DNA of 64,000 bases from Capillimicrobium parvum (lineage in GTDB: Bacteria; Actinomycetota; Thermoleophilia; Solirubrobacterales; Solirubrobacteraceae): assembly GCF_021172045.1 (NCBI RefSeq), contig NZ_CP087164.1:3472001-3536000 (forward strand). Direction: 5' to 3'. How positions within the stretch are numbered: the stretch's first letter is position 1; every line of letters begins with the position of its first letter. A program made the translations under genes and the position numbers. The notes under the pieces are model-generated. The model saw only the letters and a program-made list of their open reading frames with translations, made no database searches and was not told the origin of the DNA. This document shows positions 43,160 to 51,164 of the stretch, in pieces.

Positions 43160-45443
43160 CGTGCAGGTCACGCCACGCCGCAACCGCCGCCTGCCCGAAC
43201 GACACGCCGCCGTCGTTCGGTGGCAACCGCACCGGCACCAGCACGCGCAGGCCCGCCGCGCGGACGCGCTCGCCGACCGCCAGGGTCAGCCGCCGGTTCT
43301 GGAAGACGCCGCCAGAGAGCACCACGCTGCGGATCCTCTCAGCCTCGGCCAGCTCCGCGAGCGCCGTCGCCGTGGCGTCGGCCAGCCCGGCGTGGAAGCG
43401 CGCGCTGATCGTCGACGGCGACCGGCCTCCCGCCGCATCGCGCGCGGCGCCCAGCACCGCGTCGCGCGGATCGAGGCACAGTCCGCCGGCTCCCGGGACC
43501 ACGGCGACCGGATATGCCCCGCGCTCGCCCGGGTCGGCGACCGCCTCGAGCTCCATCGCCGCCTGACCCTCGTACGTGCAGCGGGCGCACAGGCCGCACA
43601 GCGCCGCGACCGCGTCGAAGAGCCGCCCCGCGCTCGTCGTCACCGGCGCGCCGAGCCCGCTCTGCGCCATCCGCGTGATCGCCCGCCAGTCGCGCTCGGG
43701 GACGTTCGCGGCGAAGGTCGCCGGCCGGCGCTCCTCCCCCGCGGCCACCAGCCACGCGCACGCCATGCGCCACGGCTCCCGGGCGGCGCGGTCGCCGCCC
43801 GGCTGGCGCACCGCGAGGACATGCCCTGCACGCCGGTATCCGCCGAGATCGCCGACGAGGAGCTCGCCGCCCCACACCGTCCCGTCGGGTCCCAGCCCCG
43901 CGCCGTCGAAGATCGCCCCGACCGCCGCAGCCGTCTCGCCGTGCTCGGCCAGGCACGCCGCCAGATGGGCGTGGTGGTGCTGGACGGCGACGTGGTCGAC
44001 GCCCTCGCGCGCCAGCGCCTCGCTCGTCGAGAGGTAGTCCGGATGCTCGTCATGGGCGACGACCTCCGGCGTGACGGCGAACAGCTGCTCGAAGTGCTCG
44101 ACGCCCTCCCGGAACGAGCCCAGCGTCTCCCAGCTCTTGAGGTCGCCGATGTGATGGCTCACCCACGCACGGCGGCCCTTGGCGACGCAGAACGTGCTCT
44201 TGAGCTCGGCGCCGACCGCCAGGATCGGCCGCGGCGCCACGACCGGCAGCGGCACGCTCCCCGGGACCGACCCGCGCGCCCGGCGCATGAGCAGCGGCGG
44301 CCGTCCGGGCACGGCACGCACGACGGAGTCGTCGGTGCGCATGTGGATCGGCCGGTCGTGCACGAGCAGGACGTCGGCGATGGCGCCCAGGCGCTGCCGG
44401 GCGTCGGCGTCCTCGTAGGCGATCGGCTCGTCGGAGACGTTGCCGCTCGTCATCACCAGCGTCACGCCGGCGTCCGCCAGCAGCAGGTGGTGCAGCGGGG
44501 TCGCGGGCAGCATCACCCCCAGCTCGGACGTCGCGGGTGCCACCGCCCGCGCCACGCGCGCGGCCGGGCGCCTCGGCGCGATGACGATCGGCCGCTCCAC
44601 GGACTCGAGCACCGCCAGCTCCGCATCATCGAGCACCACCAGCGCCGCGGCCGCGGCGGCGTCGGGCGCCATGAGGGCGAACGGCTTCTCCTCGCGGTGC
44701 TTGCGCGCGCGCAGCCGGTGCACCGCCGCCTCGTCGTCCGCGCGGCAGGCCAGGTGGTAGCCGCCGAGCCCCTTCACCGCGACGATCGCGCCCGCCAGCA
44801 GCGCCGCCGCGGCGTTCTCGACGGCGTCGCCGCGCAGATCCCGGCCGTCGCCGTCGATCAGCCGCGCGCGCGGACCGCAGGCCGGGCATGCGTTCGGCTC
44901 GGCGTGGAAGCGCCGGTCCCGCGGATCCTCGTACTCGCCCCGGCAATCGGCGCACATCGCGAACCCGGCCATCGTCGTGCGCGCGCGGTCGTAGGGCACG
45001 GCGCGCACGATGGTGAACCGCGGCCCGCAGTCGGTGCAGTTGACGAACGGGTAGCGGTACCGGCGATCGGCCGGGTCGAAGAGCTCGCGCAGGCAGGCCG
45101 CGCAGGTCGCCGCATCCGGGGCGACCGGCGCCGCGGGCTCCCCCGCCTGCGCGCTGGGCGCGATGACGAAGGACCGCTCCCCGCGCGGCTCGACCTCCTC
45201 GGCGCCGACCCGCTCGACCGCGGCCAGCGGAGGCGCCTCGCGCGGCAGCCGGGCCAGGAAGCGCTCGACCGCCCCCGGCGCCCCCTCGACCTCCAGCACG
45301 ACCCCGAGCTCGTCGTTGCCGACCCAGCCCGCGAGCCCGAGCTCGCCGGCGAGGCGGTACACGTACGGGCGGAAGCCGACGCCCTGCACCGTGCCGTCAA
45401 CGCGCGCGCGCACGCGCGTGGGCCCGCGGGCGGCGACCGTCAC
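43146..45443 (-). CDS. hypF: Carbamoyltransferase HypF
   Basis: This is a 765-residue, full-length HypF. The acylphosphatase domain has VDGTVQGVGFRPYVYRLA at 15-32. Two Cys4 zinc fingers use C114/C117/C136/C139 and C164/C167/C186/C189. The YrdC-like adenylation domain has VKGLGGYHLACRADDE and KHREEKPFALM. The Kae1-like carbamoyltransferase domain has QHHHAHLAACLAEHG and, near the end, VVLSGGVFQNRRL. It makes the thiocyanate precursor of the CN ligands on HypE from carbamoyl phosphate. The GTG start overlaps the SIS gene stop (GTGA). Confidence 0.97.
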   Translation of the reverse strand: MTVAARGPTRVRARVDGTVQGVGFRPYVYRLAGELGLAGWVGNDELGVVLEVEGAPGAVERFLARLPREAPPLAAVERVGAEEVEPRGERSFVIAPSAQAGEPAAPVAPDAATCAACLRELFDPADRRYRYPFVNCTDCGPRFTIVRAVPYDRARTTMAGFAMCADCRGEYEDPRDRRFHAEPNACPACGPRARLIDGDGRDLRGDAVENAAAALLAGAIVAVKGLGGYHLACRADDEAAVHRLRARKHREEKPFALMAPDAAAAAALVVLDDAELAVLESVERPIVIAPRRPAARVARAVAPATSELGVMLPATPLHHLLLADAGVTLVMTSGNVSDEPIAYEDADARQRLGAIADVLLVHDRPIHMRTDDSVVRAVPGRPPLLMRRARGSVPGSVPLPVVAPRPILAVGAELKSTFCVAKGRRAWVSHHIGDLKSWETLGSFREGVEHFEQLFAVTPEVVAHDEHPDYLSTSEALAREGVDHVAVQHHHAHLAACLAEHGETAAAVGAIFDGAGLGPDGTVWGGELLVGDLGGYRRAGHVLAVRQPGGDRAAREPWRMACAWLVAAGEERRPATFAANVPERDWRAITRMAQSGLGAPVTTSAGRLFDAVAALCGLCARCTYEGQAAMELEAVADPGERGAYPVAVVPGAGGLCLDPRDAVLGAARDAAGGRSPSTISARFHAGLADATATALAELAEAERIRSVVLSGGVFQNRRLTLAVGERVRAAGLRVLVPVRLPPNDGGVSFGQAAVAAWRDLHGGAR

Positions 45444-46564
45444 GGCTCCTCGATCAGCGTGCGCAGGACGTGCCAGGCCGTCGCCTGGGCCTCCTGGATG
45501 CGGGGGATGTGCTGGGAGCGGCTGACGACGACGTCGTCGGCGAGCCCGTCCGCGGCGATCTGCCCGCCGTCGTAGCCGACGAACGCGATCGAGCGCAGGC
45601 CGCGCCGGCGCCCTTCGGCCAGCGCGGCGATGACGTTGCCCGAGTTCCCGCTCGTGGTGAAGCACAGCAGCACGTCGCCCGGGCGGCCGTAGGCGATGAC
45701 CTGGCGCGAGAACACCGCCTCGGTGCCGATGTCGTTGGCGATCGCGGTCAGGATCGCCGGGTCGCCGGTCAGGTCGAGCGCCCGGCGCGCCGGCCATCCC
45801 GCGGGCGGGTGGCGCAGGTCGGCGACCGCGTCCATGGCGTCGGTGGCCGAGCCGCCGTTGCCGAGCGCCAGCACGGTCGCGCCGGCCTCGAGCGCGGCGC
45901 GCGTGGCGGCCGCCGCCGCGACCAGAGCCGGGCGGCCCTCGTCGATCGTCTGCCGGCGCAGGTCGCCGACCTCGCGCGCCTTCATCAGCACGGACGCGCG
46001 CACGTCGGCGATCACCGCCTCCTCGTCGTCGGCGCGCTGCCCCGACAGGAACGGATAGAGGAACGCCGAGGCGCCCGGGTCGGGCGCCCGCGCGTCCGGC
46101 CGCCGGTCGAGGAAGACGTGCACGAGCTCCCACAGCACGTGGTAGAGGGTCTCGACGATCTCCTGCTCGACGAACGGGTCGCCGAGCTCGACGTGCGGCG
46201 CGACGACGAGGCATCCGCGCTCGCGGGCCGCCTCCAGTCCCGGGCTCGGCTCGAAGCCCATGACGATGTCCGCGGCGTCGACGTTCAGCCCGACGGCCGA
46301 CGGCTCGAGCGCCAGCGCGGGCAGCGCTCGCTTGCCGACGATGACCGGATGCACGAACTCGACGGCGACGTGGCGCGCGTCGGAGCTGGCGACCGGCGAG
46401 CCGGCGAGAGCCACGAGCCGGCCGCCGCCGGCGAAGCGCCCGGCCATCTCGCGGCACAGCCGCGCGATCGCGTCCGCCTCGGCCTCGAAGTACCGCTCCG
46501 CCGCGGCGAGCCGGCGCTCGAGGAGCTCGTCGACGAGGCCGAGCGCCGCGGCGGGCCGGCTCAC
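45440..46564 (-). CDS. Double-SIS-domain protein of the hydrogenase operon
   Basis: This 374-residue protein has two SIS-like halves. The second (about 185-374) is close to sedoheptulose-7-phosphate isomerase GmhA, with GNGGSATDA at 235-243 and CFTTSGNSGNVIAAL at 301-315. The first half (about 1-165) resembles the same fold but has lost these loops. SIS domains bind phosphosugars, yet no heptose pathway is visible here. Its place between hypB and hypF, overlapping both by 4 bases, implies a role tied to hydrogenase assembly or regulation; the reaction is unknown. Confidence 0.85.
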   Translation of the reverse strand: MSRPAAALGLVDELLERRLAAAERYFEAEADAIARLCREMAGRFAGGGRLVALAGSPVASSDARHVAVEFVHPVIVGKRALPALALEPSAVGLNVDAADIVMGFEPSPGLEAARERGCLVVAPHVELGDPFVEQEIVETLYHVLWELVHVFLDRRPDARAPDPGASAFLYPFLSGQRADDEEAVIADVRASVLMKAREVGDLRRQTIDEGRPALVAAAAATRAALEAGATVLALGNGGSATDAMDAVADLRHPPAGWPARRALDLTGDPAILTAIANDIGTEAVFSRQVIAYGRPGDVLLCFTTSGNSGNVIAALAEGRRRGLRSIAFVGYDGGQIAADGLADDVVVSRSQHIPRIQEAQATAWHVLRTLIEEP

Positions 46565-47244
46565 AGCGGCATCGTCTCCCGCGAGCGGGTCCGCTCGCAC
46601 AACCAGTCGCGCCACGCGTCGACGCCCTCCCCCGTCCGCGCGCTCATGAGCATCCGCGGCACGCCCGGGTTCACCGCGTCGAGGTGGTGCAGGAACAGGT
46701 CGAGGTCGAAGTCCAGGTGCTCGAGCAGGTCGATCTTGTTGACGAGCACCAGCTCGCAGGCCCGGAACATCAGCGGGTACTTCAGCGGCTTGTCCTCCCC
46801 CTCGGTGACCGCGGACACCATCACGCGCGCGTCCTCGCCGATGCGGAACTCCGCGGGGCAGACGAGGTTGCCGACGTTCTCGACGATCAGCAGGTCGAGG
46901 TCGTCGAGCGGCAGCGCGCCGAGCGCCGTCCGGACCATGTTCGCGTCGAGGTGGCACTCCCCGCCGAAGCCGGCGTCGGTGTTCAGCTGCACGACGGGGA
47001 CGTGCAGCGACGCGAGCCGGTCGGCGTCGAGGCTGCCCTGGACGTCGCCCTCGAGCACGCCGGCCCGCACCTCCGGGAGGTCGCGCAGCACCCGTTCGAG
47101 CACCGACGTCTTGCCCGCACCGGGCGCCGACATCAGGTTCACGACGGTCACCCCGGCGCGATCGAAGTCGGCGCGGTTGGCGCGCGCGATGGTGGTGTTG
47201 GCGTCGAGGACGTCCTCGACGACGCGGACCTTCGTGCGATGCAT
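46561..47244 (-). CDS. hypB: Hydrogenase nickel incorporation GTPase HypB
   Basis: This 227-residue SIMIBI GTPase has P-loop SAPGAGKTS at 39-47, the metal-site segment GGECHLDANM with C97/H98, VENVGNLVCPAEF and guanine specificity LVNKIDLL. It lacks the N-terminal CxxCGC or His-rich nickel store found in some HypBs, which fits the presence of a His-rich nickel permease in the same operon. It works with HypA to insert nickel. Its ATG directly abuts the stop of the 33-residue peptide gene. Confidence 0.97.
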   Translation of the reverse strand: MHRTKVRVVEDVLDANTTIARANRADFDRAGVTVVNLMSAPGAGKTSVLERVLRDLPEVRAGVLEGDVQGSLDADRLASLHVPVVQLNTDAGFGGECHLDANMVRTALGALPLDDLDLLIVENVGNLVCPAEFRIGEDARVMVSAVTEGEDKPLKYPLMFRACELVLVNKIDLLEHLDFDLDLFLHHLDAVNPGVPRMLMSARTGEGVDAWRDWLCERTRSRETMPL

Positions 47245-47346
47245 CTACATCCTCGAGATCTTCAGGTAGCGCTTGATCTCGGGCAGCTGCGCGGCGACGG
47301 CCACCCCGGCGGCGGCGATCGCGGCGAGGCCCAGCACCTTGGTCAT
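47245..47346 (-). CDS. 33-residue membrane peptide
   Basis: This short gene fills the space between the protease and hypB with no slack: ATG at 47346 overlaps the protease stop (ATGA) and its own stop abuts the hypB ATG. The product has a hydrophobic Ala/Val-rich stretch (residues 4-19) and a basic, amphipathic end QLPEIKRYLKISRM. It resembles very short actinobacterial proteins now grouped as DUF6893, by recollection of pattern only. A single membrane-embedded helix with a positive cytosolic tail is likely; the role is unknown. Confidence 0.7.
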   Translation of the reverse strand: MTKVLGLAAIAAAGVAVAAQLPEIKRYLKISRM

Positions 47347-48134
47347 GGCGAGAGCTCCTCTCGTTGAGCGGTCAGGTCGGCCAGGAGCGAGCGCACGAGC
47401 TCCTCGGCGGCGGGCAGGGCGGCGCGCACGGGCGCGCTGAGCTCTCCCACCAGCTCGTCCTCGTCCCCGGTCATGCGCACCAGCGGCTCGCAGCCGACGA
47501 CGAGCGTGCGCGCCGGGGTCGCGCCCAGCGTGCGCGCCAGCGCCAGCACCGACACCGGATCCATGCCGTGGGCGTCGAGCGCGGCGTCCTCGGCCTCCTC
47601 GATGCGCGGCTCGATGATCGACAGCGTGCCCGGCGGCTCCCCACGCGGCACGGCGTCGAGCAGGACGACGGCGTCCCAGCCGTCGCCCATCGCGTAGGCG
47701 AGGTCCATGCCGCGGATGCCGTAGTCGACCACCTCGACGCCCGGCGGCAGCGTGGCCCCCGCGAGCCGCTGGGCGAGCGCGACCCCGAAGCCGTCGTCGG
47801 CGAGGAAGACGTTGCCGATCCCGGCCACGAGCACCCGCAACCGGGCGAGCGGCTCCACCTCCTCGGGCGCGAAGAAGAACGTGTGGCCCGGCTGCCGGCG
47901 CGCGGCGAGGTCGCGCCCCGGGTCGTCGTCGACGCTCACCGTCAGGTGGAGGCGGTCCTCCATGTCCTGCTCGATGCCCTCGACCACGCCGGTGCGGCCC
48001 GCGAGCACGGTGTCGAAGACGTCGGCGCCCGCCCGCGGGCGCAGGCGCACCCGGCTGCCGCGGCGCACCTCGACGCCGCCGATGACGACGGCCTCCGGGG
48101 CCGCGCGGGCGAGCTCGTCCCACGCCCCCGTCAT
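47343..48134 (-). CDS. Hydrogenase maturation protease with N-terminal extension
   Basis: This 263-residue protein's residues about 99-263 are a HybD/HupD-type endopeptidase with VLVAGIGNVFLADDGFG at 101-117 (nickel-sensing acid at D113/D114), VVDYGIRGMDLAYAM for the second acid and DAHGMDPVSVL for the His. It should cut the 21-residue C-terminal extension of the large subunit after nickel insertion. Residues 1-98 form an extra beta-rich domain (RRGSRVRLRPRAGADVFDTV) not found in classical proteases. It overlaps both neighbours (ATGA). Confidence 0.9.
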   Translation of the reverse strand: MTGAWDELARAAPEAVVIGGVEVRRGSRVRLRPRAGADVFDTVLAGRTGVVEGIEQDMEDRLHLTVSVDDDPGRDLAARRQPGHTFFFAPEEVEPLARLRVLVAGIGNVFLADDGFGVALAQRLAGATLPPGVEVVDYGIRGMDLAYAMGDGWDAVVLLDAVPRGEPPGTLSIIEPRIEEAEDAALDAHGMDPVSVLALARTLGATPARTLVVGCEPLVRMTGDEDELVGELSAPVRAALPAAEELVRSLLADLTAQREELSP

Positions 48135-49084
48135 GCCGGCCGCACCATGCCGTGCAGGCGCATGAGCTGCTCGGGCTCGAGGGCCTCGCAGCGGGCGAGG
48201 ATCTCCGCGGCGCGCGGGTCGCTGTCGCGCATCTCGGCCTTCTCGGCGTCCGTGAGGCCGAGGATGCTGAGGATCAGCAGCTGGTCGATCTCACCGCCGT
48301 CGAAGAGGTCGCCGGGGCTCTCGGGCGCGATGCGCGGGTGGTCCTCGAGGATGATCGGGGACGACAGCACCGTGCGGTCGTCACCGATGAGCACGGGCCA
48401 CACGCCCTCGTTGCGGCACGTGGCCGCCACGCCCGCCAGCGCCGGCGGCGGATCGGTCAGCGAGACGAAGCGCCCCGTCCTCGTGCGCAGCACCGCGTGC
48501 GTCGAGCAGAACGTGCGCCGCAGCGCCGCCTCGCGGTCGCAGCCGGCGAACGGCGTGGTGTTCGCCACGGCCACCGTCACGCGCCAGAGGCCGTCGCCGA
48601 CGGGCGCGACGTCCACGCCGACGCTGCCGGTGAGCCCCTCCCAGCGCCGGATCAGCGCTCCCGCCCGCGTCCCGTCCTCGTCGAGCAGCGGCTCCTCCTC
48701 GACGCCCGCGGCGATCGACACCGCGCCGGGCGCGCCGATCTCGCGTTCGGCGGCCTCGTCCCACGCGAGATGGCGGCGTCCCGCCACCGTCAGCTCGTCG
48801 ACGTCCACGAGCCGGCCGCCGCCGTCGTCGCGGGCCACGTCGCGGCGCACGACGTGCAGGAACCGCACCCGGACGTCGATGTCCGGCGGGCGGTCCTGCT
48901 CCACGAGGCACTCGGTCCGCTGCAGCCAGCGGTCGTCCGGGTGGCGCTCGCTGTGCGCGCGTGGGTGCACGCCGCCGAAGGTCCAGCGGCGCTGGTTCTT
49001 CAGCGCCGAGCGCCGGTAGGGCCACAGGACGTAGCCCTCGTAGAGGACGGCGTCGGCGATGCGGCGTACGGGGTCCTCGGTCAC
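48131..49084 (-). CDS. Conserved hydrogenase-operon protein, unknown function (317 aa)
   Basis: This 317-residue protein begins VLYEGYVLWPYRRSALKNQ around residue 13. It has no signal or membrane segment. It contains TFGGVHPRAHSERH, RFLHVVRRDVARDDGGG, a Cys pair in FAGCDREA and RTFCSTHAVL, and a helical C-terminus (LLILSILGLTDAEKAEMRDSD). I do not recognise a characterised domain; proteins beginning in this way occur next to DUF6084 and DUF5947 in actinobacterial hydrogenase clusters. The GTG start overlaps the DUF6084 stop (GTGA), and its stop overlaps the protease start (ATGA). Confidence 0.8.
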   Translation of the reverse strand: MTEDPVRRIADAVLYEGYVLWPYRRSALKNQRRWTFGGVHPRAHSERHPDDRWLQRTECLVEQDRPPDIDVRVRFLHVVRRDVARDDGGGRLVDVDELTVAGRRHLAWDEAAEREIGAPGAVSIAAGVEEEPLLDEDGTRAGALIRRWEGLTGSVGVDVAPVGDGLWRVTVAVANTTPFAGCDREAALRRTFCSTHAVLRTRTGRFVSLTDPPPALAGVAATCRNEGVWPVLIGDDRTVLSSPIILEDHPRIAPESPGDLFDGGEIDQLLILSILGLTDAEKAEMRDSDPRAAEILARCEALEPEQLMRLHGMVRPA

Positions 49085-49725
49085 GGCAGGAGCTCCGCGA
49101 AGACGTCGTCCCACGTGGCCAGCGCGCGCCGCGACTTGTAGGCGCACAGGGCGTCGTAGGCGTCCTTGGGCAGGCGCAGCCAGGCGGTGCCGGGGAAGTG
49201 GCGCTCCATCGTCTCGCGCCACACCGCCACCGGCAGGCGGTACTCGGCCTCCTCCTCCCAGGAGATGCGGGCGGTCTGCAGCCGGCCGTCCGCGGCCGCG
49301 TAGAAGACGCTGCCGCTGAAGAGGAACTCGAGGGGCACGTCGCCGTCGGGCAGCGCGTCGAGGTAGCGCGATGCGGCGACCTCGAGGTCGTAGGTGCACG
49401 GCACGTCGAGCTCGGCGACGGTGGATCCCTCGAACGCCGGCACGACGAGCGTGGTGCGCGTCCACAGCAGCGTGCGCAGCGTCGTGCCCCAGTCGGCCGG
49501 CGGCCCGAATAGCTCGAACAGCCGGTCATGCGAGCGCTCGTCGTAGCGGCGCCGCCGCGCCGCGATCTGCACCTGCACGGACAGCAGGACCGAGCGGATC
49601 GGCCGCGCGTCGTCGCCGTCGATGCGCAGCGCGAAGCGCAGCGTCGGGACCGCCGCGCGCGGCACGGGCGCGGCACCCTGCACCGCGAAGGCGAGGCGGG
49701 GGATCGTCTCGATCGTGGCGTCCAC
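49081..49725 (-). CDS. DUF6084 family protein
   Basis: This 214-residue protein is mostly beta strand: PTLRFALRIDGDDARPIRSV, the conserved aromatic/basic RRYDER and LFELFGPPADWGTTLRTLLW, then CTYDLEVAASRYLDAL, VPLEFLFSGSVFYAA and a helical end ALCAYKSRRALATWDDVFAEL. These match the pattern of DUF6084, known only from such hydrogenase clusters. It is cytosolic with no metal motif. A structural or scaffolding role is possible but unproven. The start is GTG at 49725, 5 bases after the 70-residue gene. Confidence 0.82.
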   Translation of the reverse strand: MDATIETIPRLAFAVQGAAPVPRAAVPTLRFALRIDGDDARPIRSVLLSVQVQIAARRRRYDERSHDRLFELFGPPADWGTTLRTLLWTRTTLVVPAFEGSTVAELDVPCTYDLEVAASRYLDALPDGDVPLEFLFSGSVFYAAADGRLQTARISWEEEAEYRLPVAVWRETMERHFPGTAWLRLPKDAYDALCAYKSRRALATWDDVFAELLP

Positions 49726-49730
49726 CGGCG

Positions 49731-49943
49731 CTATCCCGGCGAGAGGTTCGGCATCCGCGGGTCGATCGGCTCGACGCCCTTCGGATTGATGCCGGTGGAG
49801 CGCACGGCCGTCGAGGTGCCGTCGGGGTTGTGGCCCTTCATGCGCTCGTAGTTGCCGGTGCTGTTGCCCTGCTTCGTGCCCTTGACGTGCCCGAGCGAGT
49901 CGGTGTCGATGTCGGGCTTGCCGGTGATCGCGTCGTCGGCCAT
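49731..49943 (-). CDS. 70-residue hydrophilic protein of the hydrogenase operon
   Basis: This short gene has an excellent ribosome site (AAGGGAG, 5 bases before ATG at 49943). The product is Gly/Asn/Asp/Thr-rich with almost no hydrophobic core: KGTKQGNSTGNYERMKGHNP, then STAVRSTGINPKGVEPIDPR and PNLSPG. It is likely disordered alone and may fold on a partner. The motif-like KGHNPDGTSTAVRSTGI is probably the conserved core. It is spaced 1 base from DUF5947 and 5 from DUF6084. Confidence 0.72.
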   Translation of the reverse strand: MADDAITGKPDIDTDSLGHVKGTKQGNSTGNYERMKGHNPDGTSTAVRSTGINPKGVEPIDPRMPNLSPG

Positions 49944-49944
49944 C

Positions 49945-50598
49945 TCATCTCCCTTCGGTCGTCCGTCCGGCCGGCCGCGCGCGGCGGTCGAGCTCGGCGA
50001 AGAACCGCCCGAGCTCCTCCCACACCTCACGGCCGCCGGTGAAGCCGCGCCAGTGCATGCGGATCAGGCCGACGAGCGCATGGCACTCGTCGATCGGCAC
50101 GATCCAGTGGCCGCGCGCGCCGCGCACGCGGTTGACGAGCAGCGCCTCCACGTCGGGATCGAGCGAGCCGAGCACCGGGTTCGCCGCCACGAGGTCGCTC
50201 CACGCCCCGAGCCCCAGCAGCGACTCGGTCGCCCCCATCGGGCTCGGGTAGTACGCACGCACGCGCCCCTCGCGCGAGTCGTCGACGAAGAACACGATGT
50301 CGACCGGGACCCGCAGCTCCTCCCACGCGGCGTCGTCGAGCGCGAGGTCGGCGATCGCCAGGCGGCGGTCGCCGACCAGGCGCAGGGTCCCCTGGGCGGC
50401 GGCGGCGCGGTCGAACAGCAGCGCGCACGCGCGGCACGTGCACCGCAGTTCTCGCTCGCCGACGTCGAGCAGGTGGCGGTGGCGGGCTTCGATCGGCGTG
50501 CCGCACAGGTCGCAGCGCTCCCCGGCGGCCGCCGGTGCGGCGGCGCTGCGGCGCGCCATCCGGCGCAGCCGCGACCCGCTCAGCGGCGTGACCGTCAC
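49945..50598 (-). CDS. DUF5947 family protein
   Basis: This 217-residue protein has an N-terminal zinc-ribbon or FeS-type cluster of Cys: C29/C32 (ERCDLCGTPI) and C53/C55/C58 (LRCTCRACALLF), with His residues between (ARHRHLL). The rest has VDIVFFVDDSREGRVRAYYP, SPMGATESLLGLGAW and IVPIDECHALVGLIRMHWRG, the conserved DUF5947 segments. A rubredoxin-like metal or FeS centre is plausible, making an electron-transfer or assembly role possible. The GTG start overlaps the NifU-like stop (GTGA). Confidence 0.83.
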   Translation of the reverse strand: MTVTPLSGSRLRRMARRSAAAPAAAGERCDLCGTPIEARHRHLLDVGERELRCTCRACALLFDRAAAAQGTLRLVGDRRLAIADLALDDAAWEELRVPVDIVFFVDDSREGRVRAYYPSPMGATESLLGLGAWSDLVAANPVLGSLDPDVEALLVNRVRGARGHWIVPIDECHALVGLIRMHWRGFTGGREVWEELGRFFAELDRRARPAGRTTEGR

Positions 50599-51164
50599 GC
50601 GCGGACCTCGGCCATCGGCAGCGGGCAGACCAACGGCAGTTCGACGGTCCCGGGCGCGACGGGCGCCGGGGCGGCCGCGGGCGGCACCGCGCCCTGCGCC
50701 TCCACGCCCTCGAGATCCGGCGCCGCCGTCGCGATCGCCTCCTCGATGGCCAGCCGCAGCGTCGCCGTCGACGACGGGCAGCCGTTGCACGTGCCCTCCA
50801 GGCGCAGCCAGGCCACCCCGTCGCGCACCTCGAGCAGCGCGACGTCGCCGCCGTGCGTGCCGAGGTACGGGCGGACCTCGTCGAGCGCGGCGCGCACACG
50901 GTCCTCCACCGGCACGGGGTGCAGCCCGTGGACGAGCAGCAGGTGCGAGACGAGCTCGTCGGCCACCACCGCCTCGGCCAGCCGGCCGTCCGCATCGCAC
51001 TCGGCGACGTGCTCGACCAGCCGCTCCAGCCCGTCCCCGTACAGGTCGAGCAGCGCCTGCGCGAGCTGCGTGGCGGTGTCGCGCGCGGCCGGATCGGCGA
51101 TCTGCTCGACGGCCTCCAGCAGCGCCTCGACCTCGGTCACCCGTTGCTGGGCGAGCGCGTCCAT
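50595..51164 (-). CDS. NifU-like FeS protein of the hydrogenase operon
   Basis: This 189-residue protein is helical at first (about 1-75). A NifU C-terminal-type domain follows, with LGTHGGDVALLEVRDGVAWL and the CxxC of GTCNGCPSSTATL (C126/C129). A Pro/Ala tail ends with LVCPLPM. NifU_C domains bind a bridging 4Fe-4S cluster in a dimer. It could deliver clusters to the small subunit or carry electrons from it. It overlaps the large subunit stop by 1 base (TGATG). Confidence 0.87.
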   Translation of the reverse strand: MDALAQQRVTEVEALLEAVEQIADPAARDTATQLAQALLDLYGDGLERLVEHVAECDADGRLAEAVVADELVSHLLLVHGLHPVPVEDRVRAALDEVRPYLGTHGGDVALLEVRDGVAWLRLEGTCNGCPSSTATLRLAIEEAIATAAPDLEGVEAQGAVPPAAAPAPVAPGTVELPLVCPLPMAEVRA

